Both the position numbers and the translations under genes were made by a program. Below are positions 25,139 through 32,216 of a stretch of DNA of 36,295 bases, one piece after another. The stretch spans positions 1 to 36,295 of the forward strand of contig MNYM01000023.1 in NCBI GenBank assembly GCA_001873065.1. The letters run 5' to 3'. The notes beneath the pieces were generated by a model. The model worked only from the letters and a program-made list of their open reading frames with translations. It was not told where the DNA came from and did not search any database. The DNA is from Flavobacteriaceae bacterium CG2_30_31_66. GTDB lineage: Bacteria; Bacteroidota; Bacteroidia; Flavobacteriales; Flavobacteriaceae. Positions within the stretch are counted from its first letter, which is position 1; every line of letters begins with the position of its first letter.

Positions 25139-25169
25139 TTGATTGTTCTTTCTCATGATTATAATTTTG
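25139..25169 (+). promoter_or_regulatory. Promoter of the YigZ-family gene
   Basis: TTG (25139-25141) and TAATTTTG (25162-25169) are 20 bases apart. The ATG at 25177 lies 7 bases beyond the -7 element, so the transcript would be leaderless; this also favours 25177 over the TTG at 25171 as start codon. Confidence 0.6.
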
Positions 25170-25176
25170 CTTGATT

Positions 25177-25791
25177 ATGAGTAATGAAGATACTTACAAA
25201 ACCATCAAAAACGCCTCAGAAGTAACACTTTTCAAAGAAAAAAGTAGTAAATTTTTTGGGTATGCCTTTCCTATCTCTCACGAAGATGAAGTGAAAAATA
25301 TTTTGGAGAATTTAAAAAAACAACATCACACAGCAAGACATTTTTGTTTTGCGTATCAATTGGGTGTTTCAGAAAAAAGATTTCGAGTAAATGATGATGG
25401 AGAACCCAGTAATTCAGCAGGAATGCCTATTTATGGACAAATTCAAGCATTTGATTTGACCAATATTTTGGTGGTTTCTGTTCGTTATTTTGGCGGCACA
25501 AAATTAGGAGTTGGTGGTTTGATGAGTGCTTATAAAATTTCGGCACAATTTGCAATAGAAGCCTCAGAAATTATTGAAAAAACAGTTGATAACTATTTTT
25601 TAATTTCATTTAACTATGATTTGATGAATAAAGTTTTGCGAATAATCAAAGAGTTTGACATTTTGATAATTGCTCAAAAATTAGAAATGAACTGCGAATA
25701 CGAAATTGCGGTAAGAAAAAGTAATTCAGGAAAGGTATATCAAATTTTTAAAGAGTTGTATCAAGTTTCCATCAAAAAATTAGAATCCTAA
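25177..25791 (+). CDS. YigZ/IMPACT family protein
   Basis: A 204-residue member of the UPF0029/IMPACT family. The signature stretch KRFRVNDDGEPSNSAGMPIYGQI followed by VVSVRYFGGTKLGVGGL is intact, and the first domain begins with FKEKSSKFFGYAFPI. The C-terminal half forms the smaller DUF1949-like domain. The biochemical role of bacterial YigZ is not established. Its 3' end overlaps the convergent thioesterase gene by 12 bases. Confidence 0.92.
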   Translation: MSNEDTYKTIKNASEVTLFKEKSSKFFGYAFPISHEDEVKNILENLKKQHHTARHFCFAYQLGVSEKRFRVNDDGEPSNSAGMPIYGQIQAFDLTNILVVSVRYFGGTKLGVGGLMSAYKISAQFAIEASEIIEKTVDNYFLISFNYDLMNKVLRIIKEFDILIIAQKLEMNCEYEIAVRKSNSGKVYQIFKELYQVSIKKLES

Positions 25792-26178
25792 ACGCTCTAA
25801 CAAATAATCTGGACATTTTGTTGGTTTTTGAGTATTCGTATTTATAAATGCTAAAACCGAATTTCCTGTACAAATCAGTTCATTATTCTGATTGGTAATT
25901 TTATAATCAAATTCAATTTTAACCAAAGGTTTTTTTACTAAAATGGTTTCAATTGTTAATAAGTCATCATATTTTGCAGATTTAATAAAATTACAATTTA
26001 AGGAAATTACGGGAAGCATTATCCCACTTATTTCCATATCTTTGTAAGTGACTCCCAATTTACGGAGCCATTCTGTTCTTCCTAATTCAAAAAACTGTGC
26101 GTAGTTTCCGTGATAAACTACACCCATTTGATCAGTTTCTGAATATCGAACGCGGGTTTTTGTTAATGAATTTTTCAA
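25780..26178 (-). CDS. Acyl-CoA thioesterase, YbgC/4HBT hotdog type
   Basis: A 132-residue hotdog-fold thioesterase. RVRYSETDQMGVVYHGNYAQ carries the catalytic aspartate of the DxxGxVxxxxY signature, followed by FFELGRTEWLRKLG. The TTG at 26178 is chosen as start because the protein then begins KNSLTKTRVRYSETD as in relatives; the open frame goes 16 codons further upstream, but that part is a hydrophobic run without homology. The substrate is not determined. A DHNA-CoA thioesterase role in menaquinone synthesis is possible, since menD and menB are present, but unsupported by context. Confidence 0.88.
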   Translation of the reverse strand: MKNSLTKTRVRYSETDQMGVVYHGNYAQFFELGRTEWLRKLGVTYKDMEISGIMLPVISLNCNFIKSAKYDDLLTIETILVKKPLVKIEFDYKITNQNNELICTGNSVLAFINTNTQKPTKCPDYLLERLGF

Positions 26179-26261
26179 TAGGTTCAAACAAAATAACAGG
26201 AAGCATACTACGTAAAAAAAAATCAATAATCAATACCAATATCATTTTTTTATAATGAATT

Positions 26262-26275
26262 TTATTCACAATTTT
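26262..26275 (+). promoter_or_regulatory. DnaA box overlapping the probable dnaA promoter
   Basis: TTATTCACA (26262-26270) fits the DnaA-box consensus TTATNCACA and overlaps CAATTTTG (26268-26275), a one-mismatch -7 element, 75-83 bases before the dnaA ATG. This arrangement suggests autoregulation. No second box is seen nearby. Confidence 0.45.
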
Positions 26276-26344
26276 GCATAGTCTATGAAAAGCAGAAAAA
26301 AGTTCGTTTTTTCGAATAAACAACTAAATTTACTAAATCATTAA

Positions 26345-27772
26345 ATGAATTACACTGCTGATTCCGTTTGGACAGACTGCCTATCTTTTATAAAGGACAA
26401 CATCAAACCACAAGCTTACAAGACTTGGTTTGAGCCTATAAAACCGGTGAAACTTTCTGGAGAAGCATTGACTATTCAAGTGCCAAGTAAATTTTTTTAT
26501 GAATGGTTGGAAGAGCACTACATCAAGCTTTTACGAGTAGCTTTGGTAAGACAATTGGGCAATGATGCCAAATTGATTTACGATGTGAAAATGGAAAACA
26601 ACTATAGCAGTAACAGACCTCAAATTGTAAAAATTCCAAGTTCAAATAGAGATCCTTTAAAACCACAAAAGGGAACAGTAACTTTAGAATCTGATAAAAG
26701 AGAAATAAGAAATCCATTTATTATTCCAGGTTTACAAAAAGTTAAAATTGAATCGCAACTAAATCCAAGTTATAATTTTGCGAATTTCGTTGAAGGCGAT
26801 TCTAATAGATTGGCACGTTCAGCTGGAATGGCCGTTTCAAATAAACCAGGAGGCACATCTTTTAATCCATTATTAATTTACGGTGGAGTTGGTCTAGGAA
26901 AAACACATTTGGTTCATGCAATTGGCGTTAAAATTAAAGATAAATATCCCGATAAAACTGTTTTATACATTTCTTCTGACAAATTTTCACAGCAATATAT
27001 TGATTCAGTAAGATCAAATACAAGAAATGATTTCATTCATTTTTATCAAATGATTGATGTTTTGATTATTGATGACGTTCAATTTTTCTCTGGAAAATCA
27101 GGTACACAAGATGTGTTTTTTCATATTTTTAATCATTTGCATCAAAATGGAAAACAGGTAATTTTATCCTCAGACAAAGCTCCTGTTGATATGCAAGATA
27201 TTGAACAACGGTTGTTATCTCGTTTCAAATGGGGATTGTCTGCTGAATTGCAAGCTCCTGATTATGAAACAAGACTCACTATTCTTAAAAATAGATTGTA
27301 TAGAGATGGTGTAGAAATGCCCGACGAAATCATCACCTACATTGCCAAAAACATCAAATCGAATGTTAGAGAATTAGAAGGTGTAATTATTTCTATGATT
27401 GCTCAAGCATCATTCAATAGAAAGGAATTCTCATTAGATTTGGCAAAACAGATTGTTGACAAGTTTGTTAAAAATACTAAAAAGGAAGTTTCTGTTGATT
27501 TTATTCAAAAAGAAGTTTCTAAATATTTTGATATGGATGTTGCCACATTACAATCAAAAACTAGAAAACGAAATATTGTACAAGCAAGACAACTTGCGAT
27601 GTATTTTGCAAAAAGATTGACCAAAACTTCGTTGGCAAGTATTGGAAATCAAATAGGACAAAGAGATCATGCAACTGTGCTACATGCTTGTAAAACTGTT
27701 GATAACTTAACAGAAACTGATAAGCAATTCAAAAAATATGTAGACGATTTAATGAAGAAATTGACTTTTTAA
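26345..27772 (+). CDS. dnaA: DnaA, chromosomal replication initiator
   Basis: A complete 475-residue DnaA. Domain I is 1-80 (VWTDCLSFIKDNIKPQAYKTWF), a variable linker follows to about 130, and the AAA+ domain has YNFANFVEGDSNRLA, Walker A GGVGLGKTHL (about 180-189), Walker B VLIIDDVQFF and sensor RLLSRFKWGL. The C-terminal DNA-binding domain ends with QRDHATVLHACKTVD, the DnaA-box recognition signature. The ATG at 26345 matches the family start. The flanking genes here are a thioesterase and a phosphatase, not dnaN, so this is not the classical origin arrangement. Confidence 0.98.
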   Translation: MNYTADSVWTDCLSFIKDNIKPQAYKTWFEPIKPVKLSGEALTIQVPSKFFYEWLEEHYIKLLRVALVRQLGNDAKLIYDVKMENNYSSNRPQIVKIPSSNRDPLKPQKGTVTLESDKREIRNPFIIPGLQKVKIESQLNPSYNFANFVEGDSNRLARSAGMAVSNKPGGTSFNPLLIYGGVGLGKTHLVHAIGVKIKDKYPDKTVLYISSDKFSQQYIDSVRSNTRNDFIHFYQMIDVLIIDDVQFFSGKSGTQDVFFHIFNHLHQNGKQVILSSDKAPVDMQDIEQRLLSRFKWGLSAELQAPDYETRLTILKNRLYRDGVEMPDEIITYIAKNIKSNVRELEGVIISMIAQASFNRKEFSLDLAKQIVDKFVKNTKKEVSVDFIQKEVSKYFDMDVATLQSKTRKRNIVQARQLAMYFAKRLTKTSLASIGNQIGQRDHATVLHACKTVDNLTETDKQFKKYVDDLMKKLTF

Positions 27773-27787
27773 AAATTTCTTTTTTCT

Positions 27788-28240
27788 ATGAAAATACTGA
27801 TGATTTGTTTGGGGAATATATGTCGTTCACCACTTGCAGAAGGTATTTTATCTTCAAAATTAAATTCAAATTCAATTTTTGTAGATTCTGCAGGAACAGG
27901 TGCTTATCACATTGGCAATCAACCCGATGAACGATCAATTGCAGTTGCCAATAATTATGGTATTGATATCAGTAAACAAAGAGCTAGAAAATTTCAAGTT
28001 TCTGATTTTGATATTTTTGATAGTATTTATGTGATGGATGAAAATAATTTTCAAGATATTTTATCACTCGCAAGAAATCATCAGGACAAACAAAAAGTAA
28101 AAATGATTCTCAACGAAATTCATCCAAATAAGAACAAATCAGTTCCTGATCCTTATTATGGAGGAGAAGAAGGCTTTGAAAATGTTTTTAGAATGTTAGA
28201 CGAAGCTTGTGAAATCATCTCAAAAAAAATACAAAAATGA
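27788..28240 (+). CDS. Low-molecular-weight protein tyrosine phosphatase
   Basis: A 150-residue LMW-PTP. The CX5R phosphate loop is CLGNICRS (C7 to R13) at the N-terminus and the general-acid aspartate sits in VPDPYYGG near residue 118; FDSIYVMDENN is the usual middle motif. It should dephosphorylate tyrosine, or arginine, residues in the cytoplasm. It starts 15 bases after dnaA and overlaps the next gene by four bases (ATGA), so it is translationally coupled to the methyltransferase gene. Confidence 0.94.
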   Translation: MKILMICLGNICRSPLAEGILSSKLNSNSIFVDSAGTGAYHIGNQPDERSIAVANNYGIDISKQRARKFQVSDFDIFDSIYVMDENNFQDILSLARNHQDKQKVKMILNEIHPNKNKSVPDPYYGGEEGFENVFRMLDEACEIISKKIQK

Positions 28241-28941
28241 TAGGAAAATTATATTTAATTCCAACAACTTTGGGCGAAACTGACCCTCTAGAAGTCATGC
28301 CTATATCCGTAAAAAAAGTAGTGGAACAGATTGACTATTATATTGTAGAAAATGAAAAATCTGCCAGAAAATTCATCAAAAATATCTGTCCAAAAAAGCA
28401 ACAACCAATTCTAAAAATCATGTTGTTAGATAAGTTTGCTGAAGAATCTGAAACAAAAAAATATTTGGATGTTTGTGCTCAAGGCATTCATGTTGGGTTG
28501 CTTTCTGAAGCAGGAGTTCCTGCAATTGCTGATCCTGGGGCAAAAATTGTGAAATTGGCACATCAAAAAAATATTCAAGTTGTGCCTTTGGTTGGGCCTT
28601 CATCAATATTATTAGCCATGATGAGTTCTGGATTTAATGGTCAAAATTTTGCTTTCAATGGCTATTTACCAATTGAAAATAGCGCAAAAAGAAATGCCAT
28701 TAAAGAATTAGAAAAACGATCAAAAGATAAAAATCAATCGCAAATATTTATTGAAACGCCTTTTAGAAATCAAAAAATGTTTTCAGAATTAATTGCGACT
28801 TTAGCACCAAATACACAGCTATGTATTGCAACGGATATTACCCTTAATACCGAGTTTATAAAAACGTTGAGTGTAAAAGATTGGAAAAATCAGCAGCCTG
28901 ATTTGCACAAAAGACCTACTATTTTTATTATTCAGAAATAA
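28237..28941 (+). CDS. RsmI-like SAM-dependent methyltransferase
   Basis: A 234-residue tetrapyrrole-methylase-fold protein. GLLSEAGVPAIADPGAKIVKLAHQ and VPLVGPSSILLAMMSSGF are the RsmI core, which methylates C1402 of 16S rRNA. The N-terminal motif reads PTTLGETDP instead of PTPIGNLxD, and the usual AEDTR region reads VENEKSARKF. This looks like the second, divergent RsmI paralogue found in Bacteroidota rather than the canonical enzyme, so the target is uncertain. It ends 9 bases from the stop of the convergent lysozyme-like gene. Confidence 0.88.
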   Translation: MIGKLYLIPTTLGETDPLEVMPISVKKVVEQIDYYIVENEKSARKFIKNICPKKQQPILKIMLLDKFAEESETKKYLDVCAQGIHVGLLSEAGVPAIADPGAKIVKLAHQKNIQVVPLVGPSSILLAMMSSGFNGQNFAFNGYLPIENSAKRNAIKELEKRSKDKNQSQIFIETPFRNQKMFSELIATLAPNTQLCIATDITLNTEFIKTLSVKDWKNQQPDLHKRPTIFIIQK

Positions 28942-28950
28942 TAAAAGAGG

Positions 28951-29532
28951 TTAGTTTTTACTGTATTTGTTTGGCTTTATAGAAGAAATATCATAACCCG
29001 AAAATTTCTTCAAATAGGTTTTCAAAGAAGAACCAAAGGCATCAGAAAAACAGTCAGTGCCATTGCTTCTTAAGAATTTTTTTACATTACCAGCGCCAGC
29101 CAAATGAGCAGCTGCTATAATTCCTGATTCTGTAATTTCAATTCCGTTAATCGTTTTTCCTTCATAACGTTTGATTTCTTTTCTTAAAATCCATTTATTT
29201 ATTTCGCACAATGAAATAAATGCTTGTTCTTGTAATTCAGGATTTTTTAAAAAATCTCTTGTATTGTAAATTTTGAAACGTCCTAAAGTATTTCTTCCAA
29301 ATTGGTATTTTCCAAGATATCCTAATGAGTTTACAATTGTATAATTTCCTCGAGATTCTTTATAAGCTACTGCTTCTTTGAAACCAACAAAGTTTTTTTG
29401 AAGATAAGGAATATTTAATTTTGATACTTCTAATTCGAATGTTTTATTTTTTTCATCTACCTCGTTGTTCGTAAAGGTTGCACCAACGAATAAAAAAAGG
29501 AGAGAACTATATAAAAAAAACTTTTTGATCAT
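28951..29532 (-). CDS. Secreted lysozyme-like/SLT-fold protein
   Basis: A 193-residue protein with an N-terminal signal peptide (FFLYSSLLFLFVGATF). The mature domain has AVAYKESRGNYTIVNSLGYLGKYQFG, the start of a lytic-transglycosylase-like fold; E59 is the likely catalytic acid. IIAAAHLAGAGNVKKFL is the usual later helix. Probably cleaves peptidoglycan in the periplasm. A minus-strand TATTTTTG (29559-29566) lies about 27 bases before the ATG, giving it its own promoter. It lies downstream of mltG in the same direction, so it adds to a small cell-wall cluster. Confidence 0.82.
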   Translation of the reverse strand: MIKKFFLYSSLLFLFVGATFTNNEVDEKNKTFELEVSKLNIPYLQKNFVGFKEAVAYKESRGNYTIVNSLGYLGKYQFGRNTLGRFKIYNTRDFLKNPELQEQAFISLCEINKWILRKEIKRYEGKTINGIEITESGIIAAAHLAGAGNVKKFLRSNGTDCFSDAFGSSLKTYLKKFSGYDISSIKPNKYSKN

Positions 29533-29729
29533 TTAATAATCTTTCTATTTTGCGGGTACAAAAATACAACTTAAATTTAAATCAATTGATAATCAGTGAA
29601 TTAATTTAATTCGTTTTGAAAATATCATTATTATTCTGTGATTTTTTTTAATATTCACACAAACTACAACGTTTCTTATTGCGAATACAATAAAAAATTA
29701 AGACGGTTTTAAGAGATATTTTTTCGAAT

Positions 29730-30758
29730 TTATCTATTTACACCTTGCTTATTTAACCAATTTTGGTATTTCTCGGCATTTTTGTTGTGTTGAGGAAGTG
29801 ATTTTGCGAATTTATGAAAACCAATGTTGTCAATACTTGCACACATGTAAAAATAATCATGTTTTTCAGGATTCAAGACTGCTTCAATGGCAGAAACATC
29901 TGGCATTGCAATCAAGCTTGGAGGCAAACCTAAATTTTTGTATGTATTATAAGGAGAAATAATTTCCAAATCAAAAGTCAATACCCTTTTCACTACATAA
30001 TCTTGACCTTTTAATTGACGAATGCAATAAATAATTGTTGGATCAGCTTGCAAAGGCCAATCATTTTTCAATCGGTTCAAATACAATCCAGCAACTATTG
30101 GTCTTTCGGATTTTTGAGCAGTTTCTTTTTGAACAATTGATGCAAGAGTAATAACTTCATTTGGGGTTAAGTTCAGTTTTTTTGCTTTTGCTACTCTTTC
30201 ATTATTCCAAAAAGTTTTAAATTCGTATAGCATTTTGTTTCTTAATTTTTCGGCACTGACATTCCAATAAACCTCATAACTATTTGGAATAAAAATACCA
30301 AGAACGTTTTGTGGATTGAGATTATTATCGCGCAAAAAGGTATCATCTAGAAATGAATTTATTAAGGTAATTGAATCAGCTTCAATTTGTTGAGAAATTC
30401 TAGCGGCCAATTTTTCGAGTGTATCTTGATTGTTAAATGACAGATTTATAGCTGTTTGATTGCCACTTCTTAGCATATTTACCAAGTCATTATTTGACAT
30501 ATTTTCTTTGATAATATATCTTCCAGCCTTTATAGAGGTAAACTTTTTTCTATTGGCAACCCAAACAAAATTGTCTAAATCAATTACAAAAGGAGCAATT
30601 TTAACGGTCAATTCTTTAAAATCATCAGCTGAATTGATGAATAATTCTCCTGATTTTAAAACATTATCATCAAATATTTTTTGATAAAAATAAAAGCCAA
30701 TAACGCTTGCAATCAGCAGGATGATCAGCGGAAATGTAAAAAATCTTTTTTTAGCCAA
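29730..30758 (-). CDS. mltG: MltG, endolytic murein transglycosylase
   Basis: A 342-residue YceG-family protein. One N-terminal transmembrane helix (about 8-27) anchors it with the catalytic domain in the periplasm. The catalytic glutamate is E212 in LASIVQKETAQ, followed by RPIVAGLYLNRL and LQADPTIIYC; the C-terminal SPYNTYKNLGLPPSLIAMP is a family hallmark. MltG cleaves nascent glycan strands and helps set their length. It follows the acetyltransferase gene by 31 bases and has a candidate minus-strand -7 element TAGTTTTG (30785-30792), so it can be made from the dapF transcript or on its own. Confidence 0.95.
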   Translation of the reverse strand: MAKKRFFTFPLIILLIASVIGFYFYQKIFDDNVLKSGELFINSADDFKELTVKIAPFVIDLDNFVWVANRKKFTSIKAGRYIIKENMSNNDLVNMLRSGNQTAINLSFNNQDTLEKLAARISQQIEADSITLINSFLDDTFLRDNNLNPQNVLGIFIPNSYEVYWNVSAEKLRNKMLYEFKTFWNNERVAKAKKLNLTPNEVITLASIVQKETAQKSERPIVAGLYLNRLKNDWPLQADPTIIYCIRQLKGQDYVVKRVLTFDLEIISPYNTYKNLGLPPSLIAMPDVSAIEAVLNPEKHDYFYMCASIDNIGFHKFAKSLPQHNKNAEKYQNWLNKQGVNR

Positions 30759-30789
30759 TGTGATTAAAATTATTATTGAAGTTACAAAA

Positions 30790-31314
30790 CTACTCTTTTA
30801 TTAGTTGAAATAATATTTCATCTTTCATTTTTCCATCAAAAAAGATCCAATCCTTTTTGATACCGACTTTTTTAAATTGATGTTTGGTAAATAACGCCAA
30901 ACTCTTCTCATTTTCAGCAATGATATTCGCATACAATTGGTGCAATTGTAGGTAAGAAAACGAATATTTTATGATTAATTCAAGTGCTTCAGAAGCAAAC
31001 CCTTTTTGTTGAAAATCTGGATGAATTAGAATGCCAATTCCAGCTCTTTTGTGTTGTGGATTAAAATCAAACAAATCAATCATTCCCACTTTTTTTTCAG
31101 TGGATTTTTCTTCAATAATTAGGCGTAATTGTTTGGATTCGAAAATGTCTAAATGTGCATTTTCCAAATATTGTTTCAACACATATTTTGAAAATGGCGT
31201 TTGAGTATGACTCACTTCCCAAAAAATTTCATTGTTTTCAATCTGAAATAAAAATTCCAAATCTTCAGGCTCTAGCGCTCTTAATTTTACAAGATTTCCA
31301 ACAAGCGTATTCAT
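30790..31314 (-). CDS. GNAT family N-acetyltransferase (RimJ/RimL-like)
   Basis: A 174-residue acetyltransferase of the RimJ-like group: LVKLRALEPEDLEFLFQIEN at the start, acetyl-CoA motif HPDFQQKGFASEALELI in the middle, and ANIIAENEKSLALFTKHQFK near the end. The ATG at 31314 is chosen because it overlaps the dapF stop (TAATG) and matches the family start; the open frame runs 22 codons further into dapF without homology. Position between dapF and mltG is suggestive of a cell-wall or envelope role, but the substrate is unknown. Confidence 0.92.
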   Translation of the reverse strand: MNTLVGNLVKLRALEPEDLEFLFQIENNEIFWEVSHTQTPFSKYVLKQYLENAHLDIFESKQLRLIIEEKSTEKKVGMIDLFDFNPQHKRAGIGILIHPDFQQKGFASEALELIIKYSFSYLQLHQLYANIIAENEKSLALFTKHQFKKVGIKKDWIFFDGKMKDEILFQLIKE

Positions 31315-32084
31315 TATACAGTAATATTTCCCTGAAAAACGAATTTTGCAGAACCTTTTAAAAACACGTTTTTGTAACAACCATTTTCTTCTTCAAATGA
31401 AACTTCTAAAATGCCTCCTTCAACAGGCAAAATAATTGAATTACTGAGCGTTTTTTTTGTTTTGTGCATGGCAATGGCAACTGCTGTTACTCCAGTACCA
31501 CAAGCCAAAGTTTCATCTTCAACGCCTTTTTCATAAGTTCTAACTCTAAAAGTAGTGTCATTAATTTGTTGAACAAAATTCACATTGCTTCCTGGATGTT
31601 CATATTGATAACGAATTTTTCTCCCTTTTTCAAAGACAGGAAAATTTTCTAAATCAGCAACCATTTCAACATGATGCTGTGTTCCTGTAAATGCAAAAAC
31701 CGAATTTTCATTGACTTTTATTTGGTCAACATCAACCATTTTTAGTGAAACAATGTTATTTTGAATACTTGCAAAATGTTCGCCATCAACTGCCAAAAAT
31801 TTAGTGGTATTTTGTATAATTTTCAATTGTTTGGCAAACGCAACTGCACATCTTCCACCATTTCCACAAAAGGTTTCACTGCCATCAGGATTAAAATACA
31901 TCATTTTGAAATCAAAAAAATCATCATTTTCTATGAGGATAATTCCGTCAGCACCAATGCCAAAATGTCTGTCACAAATATGTGTAATAATGTCGGTTTT
32001 TTCTTTTGGAAAGATTTTTGTTCTATTATCAATCATCACAAAATCGTTTCCTGTTCCTTGATATTTATAAAAGGTAAGATTCAT
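31314..32084 (-). CDS. dapF: DapF, diaminopimelate epimerase
   Basis: A 256-residue epimerase that converts LL- to meso-diaminopimelate for lysine and peptidoglycan. The two-fold repeat has its two catalytic cysteines in ETFCGNGGRC and ETLACGTGVT; FYKYQGTGNDFVMIDN is the family N-terminus. The ATG at 32084 fits this start, whereas the open frame goes 23 codons further without homology. A TATATTTG -7 element (minus strand, 32089-32096) ends 4 bases before the ATG, so the message is probably leaderless. It is the first gene of the dapF, acetyltransferase, mltG group. Confidence 0.96.
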   Translation of the reverse strand: MNLTFYKYQGTGNDFVMIDNRTKIFPKEKTDIITHICDRHFGIGADGIILIENDDFFDFKMMYFNPDGSETFCGNGGRCAVAFAKQLKIIQNTTKFLAVDGEHFASIQNNIVSLKMVDVDQIKVNENSVFAFTGTQHHVEMVADLENFPVFEKGRKIRYQYEHPGSNVNFVQQINDTTFRVRTYEKGVEDETLACGTGVTAVAIAMHKTKKTLSNSIILPVEGGILEVSFEEENGCYKNVFLKGSAKFVFQGNITV

Positions 32085-32088
32085 GTTG

Positions 32089-32096
32089 CAAATATA
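32089..32096 (-). promoter_or_regulatory. -7 element of a leaderless dapF transcript
   Basis: On the minus strand TATATTTG fits TAnnTTTG and lies 4 bases before the dapF ATG, so transcription would begin at or near the start codon. Confidence 0.5.
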
Positions 32097-32121
32097 GCGA
32101 TTTCGTGTCGAAAAATTCTTT

Positions 32122-32193
32122 GTTAAAACATGGTTAAAATCAGTTAAAATCAAGTTAAACAGATTTTTTGAATATGTTAAAATTGTACATTTG
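32122..32193 (+). promoter_or_regulatory. degP promoter with five phased GTTAAA repeats
   Basis: GTTAAA occurs at 32122, 32133, 32143, 32154 and 32176: spacings of 11, 10, 11 and 22 bases, so all copies lie on one face of the helix. The -7 element TACATTTG (32186-32193) follows and would start transcription about 20 bases before the degP ATG. Direct repeats with this spacing are typical binding sites for OmpR-family response regulators; in E. coli, degP is controlled by CpxR at GTAAA-N5-GTAAA. Confidence 0.6.
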
Positions 32194-32216
32194 AATTATT
32201 AAAATTTGAATTAATT

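Noticed and set aside
26179..26226. Membrane-anchored N-terminus for the thioesterase
   Set aside because: The hydrophobic stretch comes from AT-rich upstream sequence with a TTG start; the family homology begins after 26178.
26179..26344. Chromosomal origin next to dnaA
   Set aside because: Only one DnaA box is seen, there is no cluster, dnaN does not follow, and the gap is too short for an origin.
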